A stretch of 64,000 bases of DNA, from NCBI RefSeq assembly GCF_901709675.1, contig NC_051094.1, forward strand, positions 11,280,501 to 11,344,500, in the 5' to 3' direction. The stretch comes from Syngnathus acus. Lineage: Eukaryota > Chordata > Actinopteri > Syngnathiformes > Syngnathidae. The notes under the pieces were generated by a model, which did no database searches, was not told where the DNA came from, and was given only the letters and a program-made list of their open reading frames with translations. This document shows, piece after piece, positions 37,276-48,971 of the stretch; positions within the stretch are counted from its first letter, which is position 1; the number at the start of each line of letters is the position of its first letter. The position numbers and the translations under genes were made by a program.

Positions 37276-39834
37276 AAATTCATTCAATCATTCATTCATT
37301 CATTCATTATTTTCTTAATTTATTTAAGCCTGCTCAGTTGCATATACGTATGTACCTCATCCACTGTGCGGCAAGTTACACTGCAGTGTGAGTGAGGAAG
37401 TTTTAAAAAAAATAAAATAAAAAATACTACAACTACTTTAAAGGTGAGGGGGAAAGAAAATACAATTGGCTCCTACAGTCAGAATCCAATTGGCGACTAC
37501 AGTCAGCCTTTTTAATATTTGTTATTTCTGCGACTTCAAAGTTTGGAGAGTGAAAGAAAAAAAAGGCCCTAAGCAGAAAAAAAAATCAGCATGGAAGCGT
37601 CTCCAAAAGAAAATTATCAAACATTTAAAGATGTGTCCCTGAGGATTTGAGGAACTTCAGAGATAGTGTACACGTCAGATGAATGCCGCGCTACACTACG
37701 TCCCTGCAGACGGGGGAACATGGCAGCTGTCACTAACAAGGAAAGTCACATGCCACTCTTCTCCTTTATGTTCAAATACAAACACAGACTCTAGTGTATT
37801 AGTGCCAGATATTTTCAATTATCTCGTGTCAACCTTTATCTGCTCACATTTATGGATGTACAGCTGGAGTGACACTTTGCTTTTTCATATTTCAAGCACT
37901 ACTGTACTTCAGAGAGAAAGGAGAAGAAGATCATAACAGTTTCATCCAACTTGTTTTAGAGTCGGGTAGCCTGGGGGTATATGGCGCACACTGTTAAATT
38001 TTTTAACAATGCTTTTAGCAACACAATGATCGTAAATAAAAACGAAGGCTCCCGGGGAATGTTTGTCTCTAGGAGGACTTGTTTGCCAAACAGCTCATTC
38101 ATTTCAAACACATGCAGGAATTATCAGCGGAGATAAAAGACGGGTTCAGCTTGCAGATAGAGGAATCAAGCACGTTCTTGGCGTTGATGGTATATGGTTG
38201 TTTTAGGGCCTAACTCTGCAGCACAGCAGGATTTTACAGCTCGTCACTCGTCTCCTATTACAGTAAAACAAAAAGCCTTTTTTTTTTCTATTTACATTGC
38301 AAACTTGCATCAACTGGAGGCTTGTGCACATAAAATTATCATAATAGGCGGTACCGAGATGGCTAATGTGCTTCTCTGCAGGGTAACGCATGCAGAGACG
38401 TACTGAGGTGGAGACAATGGGCTGGAAAACAGAAAGCTCCTCTTCAGCTCCTCATTTTTCCAGGCCCTATTTAGTACAAGGGTGTGCATCCACCTCAGGA
38501 GCGGCGAGGTTACCCCATATCTACAGAAATGAGTTTGACCCTCTCAAAGGGCACAGGAAGTTGCCCCCGAAAGCTGCAAACAAAAGCAGCAGTGGAGAGC
38601 GGGAACCCAGAGCGCCATTCATCGCAGCTAATGACTTGTTCATTAAGAGTGATGATGGATAAAGACTTCTCACGCTGAGATGAAATCAAGATTTATATTC
38701 GTTGTTTCCTCACCCAACTTGTGGGAAGATCATCATCATTTAATTCTATCGCTGCGGCCGGTGATGGGCATCCAGAGAGCGGGCTATCAAACGGTGCAGT
38801 CAGCTGGCAAAATCCAAAACGTGCCGTTGGCACATCTGGAGCTTGCCGTCGCAGCTGAGGGTGAGCAATGGCTGCTGGCGGGTGGCCAAATTACAGGCAG
38901 AGACGCTTCAGGACTCCAGCGCCTCAACCCCGGCTTCTCCTCATTTAGATCATCATCATTATTTATTTGCTTATTTATTATTTTTTTTCATTACGTATGC
39001 TGCGTTGCATTTCAACTGCACTTTTTTTTATTTTTCCCTTAGCATCAGCGTATTATCGCGCTGCACTAGACCCTCGACCCACCTCTCTGTAGGTTCTTAT
39101 CTCTTGCTGGAAATAGGCCCCAAGACACTTCATCAGTGTCCTTCACCCCGCTATCTGCTGCTCCCAACTTTTATTAAAACTTCAGCCTTTATCAGCTCCT
39201 GGGTAATTCAGGCATGACAAATTGGGCACCAGATGCCACCTCCATTTGAGGCCGCTGTACATCTCTTGCTCCCCTATCAAGACAATGAGAGGTGGCGGGC
39301 TGCCGCATTGTGGGATATTCACCTTTAGCCCATCACATCAGGTTTCCTCAACCAACTTACTAGACCTGCATTCTATTTCTGACCATTAGATAATAAAGAT
39401 AATAATAATGATATCAATACAAAAAATATCCCACCTTGATGGAAAAAAAAGGTCAGAAAGTCCAGTGATTGTTTTTTACACGTCTCATTCAAGTCACGAT
39501 TATTTGTGAACGTGCATTTCTTCAGACAGTGCAATAACTAAAAACCCAAAATAAATTCCTAAGCAGCTAAAAAATATTTATGGCGGATTGTATTTCCTGC
39601 AAAAGCGCAATTAGCTTTTCATGACGTTCTTGAATGCACTCATCTTGATGACACAGACAAGGGGAGCTTGGGCCTGCTTATATTTACTGCCTGCTGCTCC
39701 TGCATGCTTCGAGATGGGACCTAATTTATGATGCATTTAAACAGAGTGAATGTAAAGCAGAGTTGTATGCTCCGTTTAATAAAACCATAGGCTATAGAAA
39801 AAGAGTCAACCATTAGGTCATACGGATGTGTGTG
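37276..39834. other. Non-coding DNA with a complex block
   Basis: TCAT repeats at 37283-37309, then AT-rich sequence. 38380-39220 is GC-richer, with overlapping open frames of 90 to 124 codons on the plus strand. None shows a domain I recognise, and no pair of good splice sites was found. The block could be a conserved regulatory region. Confidence 0.4.
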
Positions 39835-39861
39835 TATATAATTTACATACACACACACACG

Positions 39862-39893
<32 letters not shown>

Positions 39894-39894
39894 A
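39835..39894. repeat. (TA)/(CA)n compound microsatellite
   Basis: TATATAATTTACATA leads into a CA run with one CG interruption and ends in TATATATATA. Confidence 0.9.
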
Positions 39895-39945
39895 TAGTTT
39901 TTTACTACTTATTCAGTTGAGGGGTGTGGGTTTGAATGAAGCCCT

Positions 39946-39988
39946 TTCCAGCTGACTTTGGGTACATCCTGGATTGGTCGCTAGTCAC
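39946..39988 (-). mobile_element. Short SINE fragment
   Basis: CCAGCTGACTTTGGGTACATCCTGGATTGGTCGC corresponds to the central CAGCTG-CTTTGGG ... ACCCTGGACTGGTTGC part of the SINE seen at 37 kb, with an internal deletion. Confidence 0.45.
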
Positions 39989-42900
39989 TGTCTTCTTGAA
40001 TGCTATTGAGGTGAGGTGGTAGTGATGGTATTCATGGGATATGGTCCCTACCTGGGTCAGCACATCCAAAGGCTCCTGAGGGGATTCATGAAGGATCCTG
40101 CCTGTAAATAAGAATTCATGGTGAAGGGGCAGCAGGCGTGAAGCATGAGATTGGAAAGCAAAGATATCATAGTAGGCGGTTAGATCTTAGTGATGTTTAG
40201 CAGCACATAACTCCTTACATAGACCCTGAACGTGTCAAGAGCTTGTACACACACTGATACACACAGGAGCAGCCATGTGTGAGTTTCCACTCACACAAAA
40301 CCAGTACATAAAGTTTTAAAAATAGCTTGCAGTGATCAAAGTGTGTTCTTCCAAAGCAATGATGCTTCCATACCAAGCTGGCTTTGAAATCGAAGAAGGC
40401 ACGGCGCAAATATACACTTGTTACATGAACAGGCTTTTGGTTTAATTCTCTTTTATCTGCTTCTTTCTAAAACCAACATAGCAGCGCTGGCCAAGACACC
40501 AGCTGTGTTTCTGGGTTAAAATGTGTTTTAAGAGCTGTTGTAGGATGGTAATGTGTAGTGCAACCTGCCAACCCATGAGTATCCTGAGGCAAATGGGAGA
40601 AACAGTGGTTAAAAAGCAGGCTTTTCTGGTCCAGAGCCAGAGCGTAATCTACCACATAAAGGCATGTTATAACTGGGGGCTACCCTTTGTAATAATCTGG
40701 CCCAAAGAAACAATTTTCTGCAGATCACCCATTATTTGATGCCAACCGAATTTGGCAAAGAGAATCTTGTTTTGTCGACAATCATTTATTATTTAAAAGC
40801 CAGTTTACATGGCCATATTTAGGAAATTATCCAACAATAGAGTCATTTTGTTGTGACATCCTTTACTCATGGAGCGCAACATTAAAAAAAAAACAATGAC
40901 AAATAGACAAACAATTGTTGCCAAGAGTATACAATTAAAATGCAAATAAAGACTTTATCAAAAATACCAAGTATTGCAAAGGCAAATTAATAAGAATATT
41001 ATACAGGTTTCTCTGTCATTGACATTTACTGCAATCAGGAAATGTTTAGTTTAAGACATCCACATAATAGACATTGAGTGATTATGGTTCTTCAGCCTTT
41101 TACCTTGCATTTATTGCTTAAGAAATGCATGTTTACAAGTGAAAAGTAAATGGAGACTGACCTTAGAGTACATAACACATTGGGTTGAAAAATACACCAA
41201 TTCCCTGCTTGGAATGGCTTCATTTTGGCTATTTGTTATGTCAAATAAGTTTGTTCGCTGAACTGGACTTGGGTTCACAAGTCTGTGATGAATAGTGTCC
41301 ATTAAGCTGCAATCGTACAAACCTTAAAAGTGAAAATATACCTAAAACAAGAGCATCATTAGGAAAATGAGCAAAGACCTGAGCCCAGTGTGTTTCTGAG
41401 CAGAGATGAATGATGGCATCACACCTCAGTCCATTATGAGCTCTATTTATACACCAGGACACAGAGGAGCAACACTAGTTAGAGCCGACTCTCCAATTAG
41501 GTTATAACAGGACTGGGAGCATTTACTTCTCAAAGAAATTTTAGAATAAAGCCTGCGTCTTAAATCAAACAATCGACATGCTAAAGTGCTTGTTAATTGC
41601 TGCTTCCCATGTACTGAGAGTTTGCTCTGGACTTCATAAAACCGAAGAACAGATTAAATTAAATTTAGTTGATGGAGCACCATGATAAATGTTTTAAAGT
41701 TCAAATCTCTCATGGTCCCTCTCAATTAATATCAGTTTGCAATATATATATATATTTTTGCATATTTTCAATTCATTCACTATTGTTAGAAAGGTTCTGC
41801 TCCCCAACAACTACAAACATTGTGATGTAGCATTTTTGTCCATTTCTAGAAAGTACTGCTCCAAATAAATTTAAATGTTGTATTTGGATCTCATTTGATT
41901 GTGAAAGTGTATCACACGATGTGTCCAGTGAGTTTAAAAGCCTGTGGAGACAAAAGTGTCATGGTGCGCGCTTTTCCAAGGGGGGGAAAAAATGTGTTCG
42001 TCTGAGCAGCAAAATAACTAATTATAACCAATGTTAAAGGGAAAAATTAACTGGATAATTTTTTTTCATTTTATTGTCAACAGAGTATATTTTAGTAATT
42101 TTGTTTCTTGCGAAGGGTTATGTTACAAAGTACACAGTTTTGTCTGAATGACAGGTCAGCCAATAGGCCTGGAATTCCCTGAACTCCTCTTCATCACAGG
42201 ACACAGTGGCCTCACTTGAAGTCGAGCGGAATAAAGGATTGTCTTCTGTATTTTTTCATTAGACTGTCCTTTTGTTACTGAATACATAAATCCATTGTGG
42301 CAAGATGCAATATGTATCGTAGCGCTCCACCTGCGGACGTCTCATAATGGCCGCCATGTCCCTCCAGTCAGGGATGATAAGTGAACCCCCCATGAATGTT
42401 AATGATAGTGATCATTCTGAAACAGCCCGCCTCTCTGTCTTCGGTCACAGCTCGAGTGTCACACACAGGGTGGCAAAGTTCAAGGGACTAAAATGAAAAC
42501 AAACACACAAAGCGACATATAAATCTATAAGAAAGAGAATGCCGGAATGCAAGATGGAGCAGGATTAAATGTATGGGTGCACCTGAATCAGACCTTGACC
42601 AATAAGTCAAATAGTTTGGAAGCTTAGATTTTCAGTTTTGAGTTTGGAAAACACCTTGCATTGAGTTCATGCCTCTCTGTTGATAACATTCATGTTTTAA
42701 AACAAATTAGCATTTACTCTTTAGGAAAAGGAGGCAACTGTTTTTAGACTTTTTCTCTCTAAGATCCTTTTATGCATCTATCATGTAGCCGTGCGTGTAT
42801 GTATGTGTGTCTGAGACACTCAACTCACTTTCCTATAGATTATTTTTGTTTTTCTGGTACTATTACAGTTGATTGCTGCTTTAGTCATATTATACTCAGC

Positions 42901-44773
42901 AGCCAGATTTTTGGTTCATGAAAGTGTGTGTGTGAATAATGAGGGAGAGCGAGAGAGACTGTTAGTGAGAAATTTTATTTTTCTATTTACCAGCAAAACC
43001 TGATGCGTTGTTTGAATACACTGAATTTTGTTTTATTTAATTGTATCTTTCTTTTAAATTTGGGTCGTATTACAAATGGTATGATCTGAAGGATGTTCAA
43101 CTTTAGAGGTTCCATTGTCTATACTGTAGATACATTGTTACTTTGTTTCATTATCAGCATTTATGGCAATATGATAATGCACTAGCCAAGCTGCTGTATT
43201 GTTTTTCCATGCAGTAGTAATATGCTGCACTTATTTAATTATTTTGCCTGGTAAACACTGGGGAGCAGGTGGGTTTGAACAGATGTGGCCGTTTACATGA
43301 CTTCAATAGTCTGGCCTTCATATCTGCTCATTGCTCGTAAACACCTTTGACAACATGCACGCTTGCTGGAGCACACAAAGGCTCGACTCAGCTAATCGAA
43401 ACTGACAATACTGAGATCGCAATGACCCCTTTTCTATTTAGTCAAATTGAAGATGAGCTTGAGCATCTCCATGATCTTGAACAGCTCAACCAGGAAACTG
43501 AGATAATTTGACTTCCTGTTAAAGCATAGATAACCATCCTGAAATTAGAATCCCATTTGACCACATTTAAAGCCCATCATTGCAACCGTCTGGGCGTCTT
43601 CTGCGAGCAACCTCACGGAAGAGGCAGGGGAGCAAGTGTTTGGTGCCAAGTCATCCGCATCCCTCTCCACGTCTCTCCACTTCCTATGGGTCTAACTTTG
43701 CCAAAGTCCTTGGAACTTGCCAAATTCGGTCATGCCTGCTTAGCTTCCTGGCCCTAATTTTGCCAGAAAAGAAAATAAGACACAGATGTATACAAACTTG
43801 GTGGTGCCAGTGGAGAGACAGCTAATGGCTTCATCTTGACCCCGTGCTCATAGCAGGGCACAGGTGGGGATAATTAGAGCTCCCTCACCGCTTGGTCTGT
43901 TCTTTTTCACTCTTGATCAACGGAAGGATGCTCTGAGATGAGCTATGCTCCTCCCAATATCATCATCACCTTCATGAGTGCAACCATACATCTGCTCCTC
44001 TCAACGCATGCCAACCAGTGGTTTGTGTTAGCCACAATGGATGTTTGGAAAAGAATACCAAGCTAGGAGATGTCTCATAATAACAGTGGAAGAAATGCAA
44101 CCACAATAGAGGCACTGAAGGGAGACTTCATCTCTGGCTGACAGGGAATGCAGCTTTCTTTTCTTTTCTTTTTTGGTGGGGTAACTAAATAGCTCAAAAG
44201 AACCTATGAGGTGTCTCATTCCAGATTTCTGGCACATTTAAAAAATAATGCTTCTGAACTCCAGATGTTTATAAGCGCTATGTAAATTGACCTCTTGTCC
44301 TCTCCCTGGGAGACGCATGAGCAATTTTTAATGCTTAGCGCAATACTATCATGCAGCCAGGGTGCTTGAAAAGGCTGCAACGCTCTTTTTCCTCTGTTAG
44401 CCTGAGTGACAGCGGAGAGACATGTGTCTTCAGATGAGCGGAGGCGAGTCTCATTACAGCGTATTTGGTTGACAGTGAGTGATTCAAGTGTTCCTGGACA
44501 ATTCAGACACACTGATATAAAACACATTAAACGTCTTTCACAGCACTTTACCTGACACTGCTCATCTGTGCTCATCTGTTATCCCTGACGAGACCGCGTT
44601 TGTTGTTGCTTCAAGCACTGGATCGGGGCTGCAGCGTATAAGTGAAATAGTGAAAGAAACATCAATTTATAATAAAGTGCATAAATATAACACCAAGTTG
44701 GAAATTTATTCCCTTGTCCTTAGTCTGACAGGTAATTAACATTTTACAGAAACAAATTAGCAAGACAATAAAA
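39989..44773. other. Non-coding DNA
   Basis: No gene seen in about 4.8 kb. Notable only for an AATGGCCGCCATG (YY1-like) motif near 42347 inside a GC-richer patch (42310-42480), a TA run near 41742-41756 and a GA-rich patch near 42943-42960. Confidence 0.5.
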
Positions 44774-44818
44774 CATCCGTCCATTTTCTGAGCTGGTTTG
44801 TCCTCACAAGGGTCGGGG
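44774..44818 (-). mobile_element. SINE tail fragment
   Basis: CATCCGTCCATTTTCTGAGC followed by a degraded GGTTTGTCCTCACAAGGGTCGGGG is the tail-proximal end of the 37-kb SINE family in minus orientation. Confidence 0.6.
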
Positions 44819-45192
44819 AACAATAAAACAAACAATTTATATCTTTACATCACTGTCGTTATTTTAAATTTATGACAGATAAACGAAGAGTGAGGGTACT
44901 CTTTAGAGTAGGTAAACTTACCACGAAACGTTGAAGGAATGTCATCTAACTTTAAACAATTCTCTTTTTCTTCTTCCGTAACTAAAAAAGAAGAAAAACA
45001 AAGAGATTTTCATGTTAGGCTACTAATTTAATACGTCGTTCTGTTTGGTTCATAAATTTGTAAATCCGAATGTGAATATTGGCGCCTCACCAGCCATGAA
45101 CCTCACCACACATCACTGGAGCAAAACAGTGCAAAGCGGTCCATTGACTCCTCTTTTAAAGACAATTTTGAAACTCAAATGTGTTCATAAAT
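44819..45192. other. Non-coding DNA
   Basis: AT-rich spacer between two SINE tail fragments. Nothing recognised. Confidence 0.5.
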
Positions 45193-45226
45193 ATCCATCC
45201 ATCCATTTCCTTAACCGCTTATATGA
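45193..45226 (-). mobile_element. SINE tail fragment
   Basis: ATCCATCCATCCATTTCCTT followed by AACCGCTTAT: the ATCC tail and first unique bases of the same SINE, cut off within 35 bases. Confidence 0.55.
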
Positions 45227-46026
45227 CAAACTAAATTAAGCTGGCCTTGTCCATGCCTCATGTTTGGAGACAATGCCATTAATATATGCAGCAGCCGATA
45301 GGACTGCTTTCATCCAATTTGACACAAGTAGATCAAACACCCGGATTTTTACTCAATTGAATGCATGTTTATCTGACAGGTTAAACAGTCCCCAAAATAA
45401 TACTTCATGTTTTACACAAAAACCCACCATAATATTATTCTGACCCTGCAAAGTGACAGCAGCTGACGGAGTGACAGTCATAGAGACACAATGACATCGT
45501 GAAACAAGCAACCTGAAAGACAGTCACAGTGACAAAGATGTCAGCTACACTTTACCTTTTGCATACATTCACAATAGAAAATGAGAGCATGTTTTACATT
45601 TTACAATACATTTCAATACCTAAACACTACAAAGTAAAGGTTAGACAAATTAGAATATCATAGAAAAATAATAAATAAATAACAACAACCAGAATTGACT
45701 AATTCAACAGTCCAAAAGTGTCAGCCTCCATCCCTTCCTCTTTGACACGCAGACGTTGATCCTCATTCTTTCCGCAAAGACTTTGAGAACATAGCTATGG
45801 TGGAGGTTCTGCTTGGACAGGTGAGTGGAGGTGATGCCAAGCCTAGTGGTCAGTGGTAGAAGAGAGATGGCGGCTGTCACATCCTGCTGACTTAGCCCAG
45901 ACACATGAGACAACCAGCAAAGTGAGGCCCGGACAACTCCTCAACCCTGCCTGCATCCGACGTTCAGCTTCTCACAACACCTCAAAGCGAGCTTCAGCTG
46001 CAGTGTGGGCTGTTTGGATGGGTGGT
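45227..46026. other. Non-coding DNA
   Basis: No gene seen. The minus-strand frame around 45704-45913 has no recognisable domain. Confidence 0.5.
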
Positions 46027-46125
46027 CATCTTATCCCAGCTGACGTAAGGTGAGAGGTGGAATACATCCTGTACACGGTTTTCCCCAGACGTTCTCAGCG
46101 CAAGACTCAGATTGCCAAATTGTAA
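46027..46125 (-). mobile_element. Diverged SINE fragment
   Basis: CTTATCCCAGCTGACG, GAGAGGTGGAATACATCCTG and a late GATTGCCAAATTG occur in the same order as in the 37-kb SINE copy, but are heavily diverged. Confidence 0.4.
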
Positions 46126-47941
46126 AGACAGGATAAATTGAAGTGCAGATTTGTTAGTATACCCTGTTTAATATTATTCACAACAGAACTTGACCACTAG
46201 AGCACAATATGTGGCACATACTATACTTATAGAGCCAGAACACTGATAATGCTACAGTACATTAATATTTGTGTTTATTTGTTTACAGCCAATAAACAAT
46301 TGCTTATTCAGTAACAAATATCTTGGAACACAAAGTCCAATCTACCGCTGCACTGGTGTTGCACTTTCTGAGATAAAGTAAGTTGCAGTTTCACATCAGA
46401 GACAGTGTGTGTCAATGGCAAAGATTTTCTAAGCACGTGAGCTCTTGCAGGTCCATCTAACAGCAAAGTGACATTTGCAGGTCTGGTGACATGCTGTTTA
46501 ATGTGCTGCACCTAAGCAGCTAATGAGCTACGTAACCATCACACCGATGTTAGCCGTGCACTTTTCTCCATTAATGTTTGGTGGCTTGTTAAACAAACAG
46601 GTGTTCATGTTTGTAAGCCAAGCAAGAGGTTTGAGGAAGGGGAGAAAGCATCGCTTGGCCTGTGGCTCAGTCCAATCATTCACTTTGCCCTTGAAAAGGG
46701 CATTTTCTTTCATCATAAATAAAAGCTAAAATGGCTTGAGTGTAGAGAACAATTTTTGCTTAATATTCTAGCAATCATGATGTGAGAATTGTATTTTGAC
46801 ACAATGACTGGCAGAATATTGGATGAAAAAGTTATACTAGATCTCATTTGATTCAGCAGGTGTACCTAATATTGTGGCCAATAAGTGCACAGATGTTGAC
46901 CACTTTGCAGACATACAGTAATCCTGCTGCTCATTGATTAGAGCAGAAAATCCCCCGTGTCTATTAACTGCAACAATTTTCTTGAGACCACAGTGTACCC
47001 CAGGCCAGCTTCCAACCTCTTCCCTAATTGCATTGATTTTTATAACAGTAAATCTCACTGTGTCACAGTCTGCACTCCTTGGGCATGATGTACTGCTACA
47101 GCCTATGTGGCTGCTCCCAAATTTGCGGGCCGAAAATGGAAGAAACGTGATTAATGGTTAAATTAATGAATGGCTAAATGTATGCTAATTGTTTAATTGG
47201 TTGCCTGATCTATATAAGATAATTTATAAATGAAATGAGTTGATTTACAAAGTATATTGATTAAATGTGACAATGAGTTATATGGCTGACTACCTGGTTT
47301 GCAATTTTGCCAATTAAATTCACAAAGCTCCTTAAAGTGCAGGTTTTGAAAAGTGTATATGGTTTAAAGTAATTCACAACAGAGTCAACTGTGTGGTTTA
47401 TATTTTTGGTTCCCAACAGCTGATAATGATGCATTAATATTAATGTTAACTGTATTTTTTCGTATTTCTCTGAAGCCAGCCACAGAGCGTCATATATTTA
47501 TCTGTAGTTCACATTTGGTTCAAGCAAATTAAGGTGTGAAAAATACTTAAACAATAAAATTATAGATACTGCGTCTGAAAATGTGTAATCAAAGAGTGTT
47601 TTATTAAATAATAGTAATTATACAGTGTGCGTGAATGGAAGCAATCCAATACAAAAGTTAATTTTGCCTCATAATCCATTTTAGGAGGGAAAGAAAGAAC
47701 ACATTCACTTTAATTTACAATGACAGCGAATGTAAGCATGAATGGCCGCTGCAAGGCAGCATTAATTACATGACCAAACGTGTGAAAAGTATCCATGAGG
47801 AAACAAATAAAATGCAACAAAACTGATGCAGAGAGGCAAGGAGTACTTGCCACACAATTTCAACTGCAGATGTTCAAGGTTTTTCCGCCTGCAAAATGTG
47901 ACTTTGATGTGACACAGATTACAATAATGAACAAAAGCTCT
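46126..47941. other. Non-coding DNA
   Basis: AT-rich, no gene or repeat recognised up to the border of the inverted-repeat element. Confidence 0.5.
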
Positions 47942-48010
47942 TATAGAGGCTTTGCAGTCACGTGGTTTTATCACGTGATTTTGTGTTATGCCGCCATCTT
48001 GGCGGTCAAC
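47942..48010. repeat. Left terminal inverted repeat region
   Basis: The outer 16 bases are perfect. Next comes TCACGTG (47958-47964) facing CACGTGA (47972-47978), each containing a CACGTG E-box. GCCGCCATCTT (47990-48000) is the exact reverse complement of the YY1 consensus AAGATGGCGGC and sits about 90 bases before the plus-strand ATG, so this end probably doubles as a promoter. Confidence 0.7.
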
Positions 48011-48085
48011 TAGTCAGCTCGTTCCTACGTGTTTGTATGGATTGTCTGATTTCTGCGCTACGTTTTCACCGATTTCTTCCGAATT

Positions 48086-48304
48086 ATGGCTGATTTGCTA
48101 TCCAACGAAGTTAGGCATTTGGATGAAGACTCCAAGAATCGTCACAGAGAGAAGTTGAACCTTGTTGGCACAACGGATCCGTACCTTTTACCGAGAAGCA
48201 TGCTAAAATCGCCCGAGCATTTTGCAACAGCCGACCTGCCTGAACGCTCATATCCAGATATTTATAATTACCTCGTCGATTTGTTTTGTAATGGCATTTC
48301 ATAA
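48086..48304 (+). pseudogene. N-terminal fragment of a transposon accessory protein (YqaJ/SWIM type, tentative)
   Basis: A 72-codon frame starting MADLLSNEVRHLDEDSKNRH and containing DPYLLPRS and YPDIYNYLV. I associate the DPYLLP ... YPDIxNYLV pattern with the start of large uncharacterised animal proteins that carry a SWIM zinc finger and a YqaJ-like recombinase domain and occur as the second gene of THAP-bearing transposons; this is from memory. Full-length relatives are several hundred residues, and here the frame stops soon after the NYLV motif, at the edge of the missing centre. The ATG lies 144 bases inside the left end, and the gene points toward the THAP exon. Composition is less AT-rich than the flanks. 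It could instead be intact exon 1 of a spliced gene whose later exons are deleted. Confidence 0.45.
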
Positions 48305-48404
48305 CTTGACATATTAAAAAACTGAATAGAGTGAAATCATTCAGATACTGTACCTGTCTGTTCAAGTTGCTACCATTTTTATTATTTGTTTATTTTTGCA
48401 TGAT

Positions 48405-48482
48405 GCCACATCTGATTGGCTTGAAAACTTAACCAATAAATATAATTCAATATTTACATTGATAACGTTTTCAAGCATCATG
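48405..48482. repeat. Internal inverted repeat in the element's centre
   Basis: GCTTGAAAAC (48419-48428) and GTTTTCAAGC (48467-48476) are perfect complements around a 38-base AT-rich loop. A flanking TGATG/CATCA pair adds further pairing after a bulge. It lies where the transposase core should be, so it may be a relic of the deletion event or a nested small insertion. Confidence 0.4.
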
Positions 48483-48659
48483 AAAAAATAAACACAAAAT
48501 AAAAACGGGGGGGTGAACTGAAGAAATCATCCCATTCCCTGCCTTGCTGCCTTTCTAAAAATGCACCCAGCATTTTCAACAATCATATTTGTATCATCCC
48601 ATATTGTATTATTTCACATTTTGTGAAACAAATCAGGGGTGAATAGTTTGTTTACATAC

Positions 48660-48837
48660 CTGATATGAAGTCCTCATTGCATATCCTTGTGTAAATCGTA
48701 GGTTTCCATCGTTCACGACGAATATCCGCGATCCATTTATCACGTTTTTTCATGTTCGCCGGAAATCTATAGAAGCTAAGATTTGGTTTATCGCCTCGTC
48801 TATTGCTACATCCAACAGCACAGCAGGTATCCGGCAT
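48660..48837 (-). pseudogene. THAP-domain exon 1 of a transposase
   Basis: Starting at the ATG at 48837, 59 codons encode MPDTCCAVGCSNRR at the N-terminus, then SFYRFP, DKWIADIRRERW, KP and ICNEDFIS. This is the order of a THAP zinc-finger DNA-binding domain: CxxxxC near the start, aromatic-FP motif, invariant W (residue 35), P (46), then C-x2-H-F. The exon ends CAG/GTATGT, a strong donor, in phase 1, as expected if the rest of the domain lies in exon 2. The His of the C-x2-H pair is Asp here (Cys53, Asp56), which should damage zinc binding. An upstream ATG at 48927 would add 30 residues, but the MP-x-x-C start is typical for the family. No exon 2 or DDE-type catalytic domain is present nearby. 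The product would bind the element ends if functional; it is almost certainly inactive. Confidence 0.75.
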
Positions 48838-48903
48838 TTTTAAGCTCAAATAGCAGCAGATATAACAAGAAAGCGTGTGTGAGTCGTTGACCGGCACTGA
48901 AAA

Positions 48904-48971
48904 GTTGACCGCCATGATGGCCGCCAAGCTAATGTGGGTAGCTTGATGACGTCAGCTGCAAAGCCTCTATA
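48904..48971. repeat. Right terminal inverted repeat region
   Basis: Holds the 16-bp perfect terminal repeat (48956-48971) and the inverted GTTGACCGCCATGATGGCCGCC segment (48904-48925). An ATGATGGCCGCC YY1-like core overlaps the first in-frame ATGs of the minus-strand gene, mirroring the left end. Confidence 0.7.

Larger units (their letters stand above)
47942..48971. mobile_element. Internally deleted THAP-type DNA transposon, about 1.03 kb
   Basis: The ends are perfect 16-bp inverted repeats: TATAGAGGCTTTGCAG at 47942-47957 and its reverse complement at 48956-48971. Inversion symmetry continues imperfectly inside, with a GTTGACCGCCA-ATGGC-GCC block at both ends (47990-48010 and 48904-48925). 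If the outer TA is the duplicated target, the element is TAGAGGC...GCCTCTA with a TA duplication; this is inferred. Inside are two inward-pointing partial genes: a plus-strand frame at 48086-48304 and a minus-strand THAP exon at 48660-48837. A THAP transposase paired with a second YqaJ-type protein is, as I recall, typical of ISL2EU-type members of the PIF/Harbinger-related group; P and Kolobok elements also carry THAP domains. The core that would hold the catalytic domain is missing, so it is non-autonomous. Confidence 0.75.
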
